DNA from: Cheilinus undulatus
Taxonomy: Eukaryota > Chordata > Actinopteri > Labriformes > Labridae
Reading direction: 5' to 3'
NCBI RefSeq assembly: GCF_018320785.1
Contig: NC_054885.1
Coordinates: 4,848,921 to 4,912,920 of the forward strand
DNA length: 64,000 nucleotides
This document shows positions 56,870-64,000 of the stretch, one piece after another. A program made the translations under genes and the position numbers. Under the pieces are notes generated by a model. It was not told the origin of the DNA, made no database searches, and saw only the letters and a program-made list of their open reading frames with translations. Positions within the stretch are counted from its first letter, which is position 1. Each line of letters opens with the position of its first letter.

Positions 56870-58424
56870 TTTTATTTTTACTGCATGGGATTTAAAATAT
56901 ATTGATACATTTTTATTTTACAAAATCGATTTTACCTGATTAAAAGATGGACAACATGAAAGCTCCCTAAAAGTGAAGCCAAAACACAAGGAGCTCCCCC
57001 TACTGGCTGACTATGTCAAAAACGCTGCTTCCTCCATGTTAACAGATGGGACATTGATCGAACTTTAAAATCAGAATATAAATCTTAAAAATGTTTCTCA
57101 TTTATGGTTTCTGTCATCTTAGTTGGTTCTTCTTATGCCGATTAAACCTCAAGTTTTCCTTTTTTTATTTCTTAATAGTTTAGATGTTACATGGCTGCAG
57201 AATTTGAAATGTTTTTGCTTTTAATTATGTGATAACAAATTTTACATTTTTATTCCTGAGGGAATAAAGGAATTTGGGGCGATACTGTGACAATGTGAAT
57301 GAAGAGTTTTAAAAATGAGAGAATGCTCAGAATTCTTAACTGTGCCTTCTTCTATTTTCACTGCTACTAATTTAAAATAACTATTTTTAACTTTGAAGGG
57401 CCTTTTACACAATATAACAGGGAGATTTTGAAAGTATAATTTATGGATGTACAGAAGTGACTATATTCACTGTATTGTTTTACATTCTTAACTTGCTCCT
57501 TTAACATGTCATTTTATTTTTCTTTGTATTTAACTTTAATCATCTAAATGGGTGTTGAAAAAGGAGACCAGAGCTATGAGAAAGAGATGTTATGTATATG
57601 GTGTTTGTTGTCTCCCTAAAACAATTTTTTAAAAACAAGTTTCATGTGTTTAATCTTAATTTCCACCTTTAAAGAAACTGGAGTGACTATAAATCAGTGT
57701 GTCTACCTGTGGCATTTCTAAAGTTTTTTTGTTTTTTTTTTAAATACAATGAAAAATACAGTTTTATTGACATCTCCATGATATGGACTGAAGCACATGT
57801 TTATAGATATTTTAAAAAGTTTTAGATTGTTAGCCAGGTTTTTAAATTAACATTAAAATCATAACAGAAGTTTATGAATATCAGTTTGACTTCAAAAAGT
57901 TAACAACATTTAGGAATTTAGAAATTCTGCAGAGCTAAAGTAGGACACAAAAACCTTTGCAGGCCACATGTTTGTTAATGTGTTATGATTTTTTTTAAAT
58001 CATAAATGTTAAAATGTGTTAATGCAATGCTGCGATATACCTTAAAAATTAGATTACAACACTAAATCATTGTCTGAACATGGACTTTAGCCCACAAATT
58101 TTATCAGGATACAGAAAAATAAACACCTAGTTATAAGAAAAATATGTAATACTATAGAATGGTAACTATGGTGAGGAAACATGTTAGTTGTTTATCTCCA
58201 GGACTGGGTTAGTGGTCTATTTTCATAAGATAGACTGAGGACGTTTGAATATACATAACTTTATTTTCGAAAAGAACTACCACAAATGGCATGTCCCCCT
58301 AAAGGAATTATATTTTTGATATCTTCCTCTACAGTTCTTTCCAATGAAAAGAGCTGATGTGGTTTTGTTTGCTTTGAATGTCAAAACATTTGCCCATCCT
58401 CCAAATTAGCCTGATAAAACGCCT
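56870..58424. other. Intergenic DNA between TRIM gene and spc24
   Basis: AT-rich, no gene recognised. At about 56992 CTCCCCCTACTGGCTG is a weak reverse-strand CTCF-like match. Confidence 0.5.
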
Positions 58425-58531
58425 GAACGGTAGGTGGCGGTGTGCTTTGAAGCTGCCACTGAGAGTCCGCCAACAACCAAAGAAGAAGAAGTGTTGCGCG
58501 GTCTGATTTGAATCCCGGAAGAAGATCCGTC
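58425..58531 (+). promoter_or_regulatory. spc24: Probable spc24 promoter and non-coding first exon
   Basis: GGTAGGTGGCGGTGTGCTTT, then CCGCCAACAACCAAAGAAGA and CCCGGAAGAAG (ETS-type site). The donor CGTCTG/GTAGGT at 58531 could splice to the acceptor TTGTTCCCAG (to 60491) ten bases before the ATG. The first part matches a fish dispersed repeat seen also at 53068. The exon is inferred. Confidence 0.5.
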
Positions 58532-59409
58532 TGGTAGGTTATCTTGTTTTCATCGACCAGAAACAAGTCAAAGTAATTTTTGAAAACACAAAATCGATTT
58601 TTTGAGCTATAAATATTGTTTATTATTTGTATCGGTGCCATTATCACCGTACCATAATGAAGCGTTATGTTTGGTAACGCTGTAACTACGTGTAACTGGC
58701 GAAGCGGCATGTAAACAAAACATACTGAGAGTTTTCAACCATTTAAATCACTGAAAATGTTACAGATGTCACAGTTTGATTGTAAAAAAGAAAGCGTAGA
58801 TAATACATTGCCGTTTAAATTAACGTACGTTTATGAAACCCCTTGGAACTGGTGCAGTGTTACAATTTAAATTGTGACCGTGTCAATTGGAGACTTTCAG
58901 CCGACCTTTGAATCGTTTGTAACAAAACCCGAAGACGAGAAGTTCTCAAATAAGCTCCCCTTTTCTTCAAAACACGTAAAAATATATTCTGAGATGTTTC
59001 TAAAATTAAAAGCCGATCAAAGGGTCACTAGAAAGACTCCTCACGTCCTCAATGACGGCGCTGAAAGTCACCGGTGAACACGGTAACGCATTAAACCATA
59101 ACAGCGCCTCTGTAAACTTGCATTTGAAGCCTTTTAGAGCCGTTTAGGCAATATCTGAACACTTTCCCCGCTCAGATATAAATGAGATCAGCATGGATGT
59201 GAATGGAAAGTTTTCAGAAATCGCGTCAATAACTTTTTGGTAATCAAAACAAATAATTGCTCTATATTGATGCCTGGGGCTTGTATTTAGTTGGCTGTAG
59301 TACTGAAACAAGTTTAGATTTGTTTGATCCTTGCATATAAGGTATCTAAGATAACGTCTGGTTTCATGACATCTCCGATCTTTAGTGTTGTGATAAGGAC
59401 ACTCTAGTA

Positions 59410-60417
59410 CAGGGGTCAAACTCAATCACAGCAGGGGCCGGATTCTGGATTTAGGTCTAACCTGAGGGCCTAATAGGGTCAACATTTACCACAAAATCAA
59501 CCTCACCAGTAATAAAAACAAACAAAAACAAAAAAACAGCACTGATGATAAATCATTTGGAAATTCAATAATGTAAAAATGATAAGTGGAAAGCCTCAAA
59601 TCTGAGATAAAATTCCAATTTATTGATTCAAAAGATCAGAACATGATATTAAAAACAGAAAAATGATGTTTTCAAGAGCAAATATATGAGGAGAAAGTTG
59701 AAATCATAAGTTTGAAAGGTCAAAATATGAGATCAAATTTGAAATCATGAATTTAAAGTCAAAATATGACTTAAAATTTTAAATTATGAGTCTGATAGGT
59801 CATAACATGCCAAGCCAAAAATTAAGAGTTAAAAATGTAGACTTTGATGAGTTATGATGAGTTAAAATCAAAATTGGGAATGTAAAAGGTCAAAATATGA
59901 TATAAAAAGTACAAATTATTCATTCAAAATGCCAAAATATGAGAAAAAATTGAAATAATGTTTTTAAAAGTCAAAATATGGGATTAAAAAGCTAAAGTAA
60001 GGAGTTGAAAAGGTCAAAGTATGACCTAAAGTATAAAATCGGGAATCGTAAAGATAAAAATGTTACACATAAAGTCCAAATTCTGGGTTGAAAAGGTTAA
60101 AGTTTGAAATGAAAAGTCAAAATCACAAGTTTGAGTTGTAATCTTGAGATGCAAAATTTAGATATGAAATAAAACAGATGAATTTCTTTCCCCACATTTT
60201 GAGTTTTTATGAAATCTCTTTACTTTTTCAGATTTTTATGGCTTAACAAGGATATTTTAAGTAATCAAGTTGAAGTTTACATTATTATACTGGAGGAAAT
60301 CTGCAGACCTCATACTGGTGGGCCAGCTATAATACAAATATGATATGATCTTGTGGGCGGGATATAATTGTTCCACGGGCCGGATTTGGCCCTCAGGCCT
60401 TGAGTTTGACACCCGTG
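59410..60417. mobile_element. hAT-like element with tandem array (5' of spc24 coding region)
   Basis: Ends CAGGGGTCAAACTCAATCAC and TTGAGTTTGACACCCGTG. GGGGCCGGATTCTGGATTTA and CCACGGGCCGGATTTGGCC match the 54593-55490 element. The interior repeats AAGGTCAAAATATGA and AAAGTCAAAAT units. Flanking 8-mers CTCTAGTA and CTCTCGAG match at only 5 of 8, so the duplication is decayed or absent. It ends fewer than 90 bases before the spc24 ATG. Confidence 0.85.
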
Positions 60418-60501
60418 CTCTCGAGTGTTTGTTTAACTATGTGCCTCACTCAGGATAAAAACTCTCTTAATGAGTCTCCTCTTGTTCCCAGTTTCACCAC
60501 C

Positions 60502-61687
60502 ATGTCTCAAGGAAGTAAATTTCAGGATTTGGAGGAGATGGCCGAGACCTTGGTGACCTTCATCAACAGTGGACAGCTGGAGCAGCTGAGACGAGTTAAA
60601 GATAAACACCAGGCTCTTTCTGACCAACATTTAGAGACCAAAAAGATCGTCACACAGATTTTAAAAGGTTAGTTAGAACACATTTCCACCAGAGAAACTG
60701 TTCATCAAACTGCTTTTAATTTCAGGGTTACTGTGGGTGTAAGAAAGTCGTACATCTTCACTTCAAATTTTAAAATAAGGTCAGGAACCACCGACTTGCA
60801 TAGTAAACCAATTAACAGCATTAAATATTCAAATAGAGTTAGCATTTGTAAATGACAGGCACAGACAACAGCAGCTTCAAAAATCCCACCTCTCCTGAAG
60901 ACAAGTTGGAGGCAGCGAGCATCAGGTGGTTCTCCTTTGTGTTTCAGATGTGGCTCAGATCGAGGAGAGTGCCGGTCAGAGGCTGCTGGACATGGAGGAG
61001 GAGAAGAAGCAGAGAGAGATGGAGCTGGACGGTCTGGAGGAGCAGCTGAGGCAGTGCTCAGCCAAGAACCAGATCACAGAGTCAGAGCTACAGTATCCTT
61101 TTTAACATGCGTTAACTGGTGAGACATTAAACAAAAAAAGTTGGAATTCTTGGATTATTTCACCCTCCTCTTTGCCGGTTTCCTTAATCCCTCTGTCAGA
61201 TTCCTGCAGAGAGAGTTTGAGAGTCTGAGAAACGCTGAACATGAGCTGCAGACTCTGCAGGACGAGGTGGACGAAGACACCACGGAGGTCATCCCCTCTG
61301 CTGTGTAAGCACTCACGGTTCAGTGCCTTGTTTTTGCTGTCGTTTCAACTTTCTGTTTGCAACCAATTCTCCCCTCTTGTAGATTGATAAAGTTGTTTTT
61401 CCATCTACCTGTCTCAGGTACGTGGCAAAGGTGTACTACCTGATAACAAAGATCAAGTGGGAATATGACACGCAGCCCAACATCTTAAGGGGAGGTAGGG
61501 TTTATTCTTCTGCCTCTGTTTTGTGTGTGTCTCTAGTTGTTTATGGCTCTAGATTCTTAGCGTGTTTTCTCCTCTTACAGTTCATTACGGTGCAGATTTA
61601 GCCACGCCCATCAACATCGACACGTCTGTGCGGTCTCGGAGTGACATCAGCGACCAGCTGTGGGGCTTCGTCAGCACAGAATGGTAG
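60502..61687 (+). CDS. spc24: SPC24, NDC80 kinetochore complex subunit
   Basis: Pairs with SPC25 in the NDC80 complex, linking the inner kinetochore (MIS12, CENP-T) to microtubule-binding NDC80/NUF2. Coding exons: 60502-60667, 60948-61092, 61200-61304, 61418-61494, 61581-61687; 600 nt, 199 aa (human about 197). Residues about 20-125 are heptad-rich coiled coil, Glu/Gln/Leu-rich. Residues about 130-199 are the globular RWD-type domain, with YVAKVYYLITKIKWEYD, the conserved DVSRSR-like stretch DTSVRSRSD, and the end QLWGFVSTEW. All junctions are GT-AG and in frame. Start: ACCATGT, preceded by a probable acceptor. Confidence 0.96.
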
Positions 61688-61794
61688 ATCATGGAGGGTG
61701 GCGGTGAAGTGCAGAGGCGCTGTGTATATTTGTTTGTTTGTAGACATGTTTGTTAGTTTTTTTTGTCCTCCATAACACTTACACTGTTTTTAAT

Positions 61795-61800
61795 ATTAAA
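61795..61800 (+). terminator. spc24: spc24 poly(A) signal (ATTAAA)
   Basis: The variant hexamer ATTAAA lies 108-113 nt after the stop, in AT-rich DNA with no better AATAAA nearby. Confidence 0.55.
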
Positions 61801-61926
61801 TATCTCACATATGTCATTAAGAGCATGTTTTCTTATTGTATTATTCTGAAAAAAAAAAGGGTTCCACTGAACGTTTTTAGACAGTTTTATTATGTATATT
61901 GTTTAAGACACAAGCAAATACCTGCC

Positions 61927-62240
61927 AGCATCCATCCATTTTCTATGCCGCTTATCCCATTGGGGGTCGCAGGGGTGGGTGGAGCCTATCCCAGCAGTCA
62001 TTGGGCGAGGGGGGTTACATGCTGGACTGGTAGCCAGTGAATCACAGGGCTGACACAGAGAGGCAGACAACCAAGCACGCTCACACTCACAGCCAATTTA
62101 AAGTCACCAGTTAACCTAACGAGCATGTCTTCGGGAGGAAGCTGGAGTACCTGGCGAGAACCCATGCAAACTCTGCACAGAAAGGCCCTGACCGGGAAGA
62201 CCAAGAACTTTCTTGCTGTGAGGCAACAGCGCTAACCCCA
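61927..62240. repeat. Common fish dispersed repeat (CATCCATCCATTTTCT family)
   Basis: Starts CATCCATCCATTTTCTATGC and CGCTTATCCC, contains GTGGAGCCTATCCCAGCAG, CAGACAACCAAGCACGCTCA and GGAGGAAGCTGGAGTACC, and ends near CTTGCTGTGAGGCAACAGCG. This order is very familiar from fish genomes and is usually the 3' part of a LINE or a LINE-driven SINE. No intact frame. Confidence 0.85.
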
Positions 62241-64000
62241 GATCCCTTCATGCAGCCTGCTGCCATCATTTAGGTTTTAAAATACAGGAGGTCTAAAACT
62301 ATTTCCAGCGTTCAGGTGTAATTTTTACTTATTGGGATAGAATTGTTTCTTTTAGTGACAGAAAATAAAAAACTGCTCATCTGTAGAACTGCCTAACTGT
62401 CTGGTTAGGCAAACTACAAATCTAACAAAGGGAAACTCTTTAAACACTGTCACTTCTGAAATGAATAAATATGATGCTAAGTAGAAGCTGTGTGTGAACA
62501 TGATTCAGAAACATGGCCATCTTTGGGCCATTTAAAATGGACTGAGGCATCATGGAAAACTGTTCTGTGGTCAGATGAATCAAAATGTAACATTCTTTTT
62601 GGTCCCAGTGTTTTTTAACTGGGGCTGTACCTGTAAAAGCAGGCCTGTCTCCAAACAGGAAGTCATTTACCCTTAGTTGAGCCAGTAGAATAATTCAAAA
62701 TAAAACAGTTTTAAATGTAGTGGTGGAATTTTAAAATTCAGTAAAAAGGATGTGATAATTGTGTGCAACAACAGAAATTGAGAATATATTCCTTTGTACT
62801 CAAAATGTCCTTTTGATTGAGAATAACCAGCTTTCTCATAATCATTTGACAAAGTTTTAATCTCCTCCTTGTCATCGCTGTCTTTCTGTTAGAAAAGAAT
62901 GAAGCCGAACAGATGAAAAAGGAGACAGTGCATTTTATAGCTGCAGCATTATTAGGTGTTGTATTAGCCACTAGATGTCGCTGTGGGTCTTTTGTTCAGT
63001 GCACCATGGCATCCCTCACAGAGAAGTAGCCTTCTTCAATGCAGTCCTTCAGATACAGATCATGTTTCAAAGTCATAATCACATTAAAATATAAAAACTG
63101 TTTATAAGTCACATTTGAGCTAAAGCTGTTTTTCACTAAAGATGAGAGGCCCGTCCAGCTAACTTTTTAGAGCCTCTGTAAGCCTTGTAGAAAGTTTTCT
63201 AAATCCAAAACTCCCTGCCTCGGCTGAAGCTCTCACCTTAATGCAGTTGTTGCTTCTGATCTGCATCATCCTGCAAAGGCCTTTTTCATGAGTCTCCCCC
63301 AATGTTTCACCCTCTAACACACAAAAACGTGATTGAAGTCAAACAATCAGGACATGCTTGCTTTCTTAAAGAGCCTGCAGAAGAGCTCTGCTGCAGTTTT
63401 TAGGTGATAAACTCATAAGAAAAAAAAACAGATAAAACTAAACATAAAAACAGCAAAAGATGATTGATTTTGTCATGTAAAATGCAACACGCTTATGCAA
63501 CATGCAAGAGTAAAAAATACATCTGGTCTTGTTTTGTTGAATGATGTAGTTTGGAAGCTGGTTTGGTTTTTGGTTCTGCAGACCGACAGTCTTCTGTCAG
63601 AGGAGAACATGTGTCACATCAGCTTAGCATCAGAAGAACGGCTGTTCAATTCTATTACCAGGACGGCATTTTAAAATCAGAACAGAATAAGTTTTCTGTG
63701 TTGTACAAAAAGGGGAGCACAGTATTTTCTACACTAGTTCAAAAAATATAAACTCTTAAGAAAAATGACTTTAAAGACTTCTCATTGCACTGCCAGTGGG
63801 TTCTTATTTAAAACAATTAACAGAGGTTAGAGTAACAAGCCCTACCCACCTCTGTAGCTCACCTCTCATTTCTAATGGAGGACTGTATTCAGCAAAAATA
63901 TCTCTCAATGAGGAGTATTTACTAATCAGTACACCACGATTTTGGTTTCACTGATGAATTTCACATAATGTAGGAGAAAAGCGGTTAAAAGTGCTCTTCC
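62241..64000. other. Downstream intergenic DNA
   Basis: No exon or conserved protein recognised. Around 62500-62630, GGCATCATGGAAAACTGTTC and GGTCAGATGAATCAAAATGT look like a small piece of the AATTCCAAAAAAGTTGGGAC-type or Tc1-type transposon (recall only). Confidence 0.5.
62968..62983 (+). promoter_or_regulatory. Candidate CTCF site
   Basis: CCACTAGATGTCGCTG matches the CTCF core CCASYAGRKGGCRSYR at 15 of 16 positions. It lies 1.3 kb downstream of spc24. Motif match only. Confidence 0.4.

Overview
This window is nuclear DNA of a bony (teleost, probably percomorph) fish. The genes are split by GT-AG introns. The proteins are vertebrate-type: a seven-repeat LDL receptor, KRI1, SPC24 and a fish-type RING/B-box/SPRY protein. 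The gaps are filled with fish-typical repeats (Tc1-like, hAT-like, tRNA-derived SINE, LINE). ldlr, kri1 and spc24 all have human orthologues in chromosome 19p13.2, so the block looks like partly conserved synteny. I cannot name the species.

Layout. 1-7286: repeat-rich DNA with no convincing exon, probably ldlr intron 1 and/or upstream DNA. 7287-20196: exons 2-18 of ldlr on the + strand, complete except for the signal-peptide exon, followed by a long 3' UTR to about 25.29 kb. 25.3-39.2 kb: a gene desert of repeats, including A/T-rich interspersed arrays, several hAT-like elements, Tc1 remnants, a truncated LINE and a 33-bp minisatellite of roughly 45 units. 39349-50606: kri1, 18 coding exons, predicted 759 aa. 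53308-56651: a two-exon TRIM35/A33-like E3 ligase gene, predicted 468 aa. 60502-61687: spc24, five coding exons, predicted 199 aa. 61.8-64 kb: no gene recognised.

The four genes do not form one pathway. ldlr is for endocytosis of lipoproteins, kri1 for 40S ribosome assembly in the nucleolus, spc24 for the NDC80 kinetochore complex, and the TRIM for ubiquitin ligation.

The most unusual content is in the repeats. Several hAT-like elements with terminal inverted repeats and near-matching 8-bp target duplications carry long internal A-rich or T-rich tandem arrays. The 33-bp minisatellite seems to have grown from a single unit inside a dispersed repeat whose unexpanded relative lies at about 26.37 kb. 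All coordinates and splice sites were read by eye; no alignment or database search was run.
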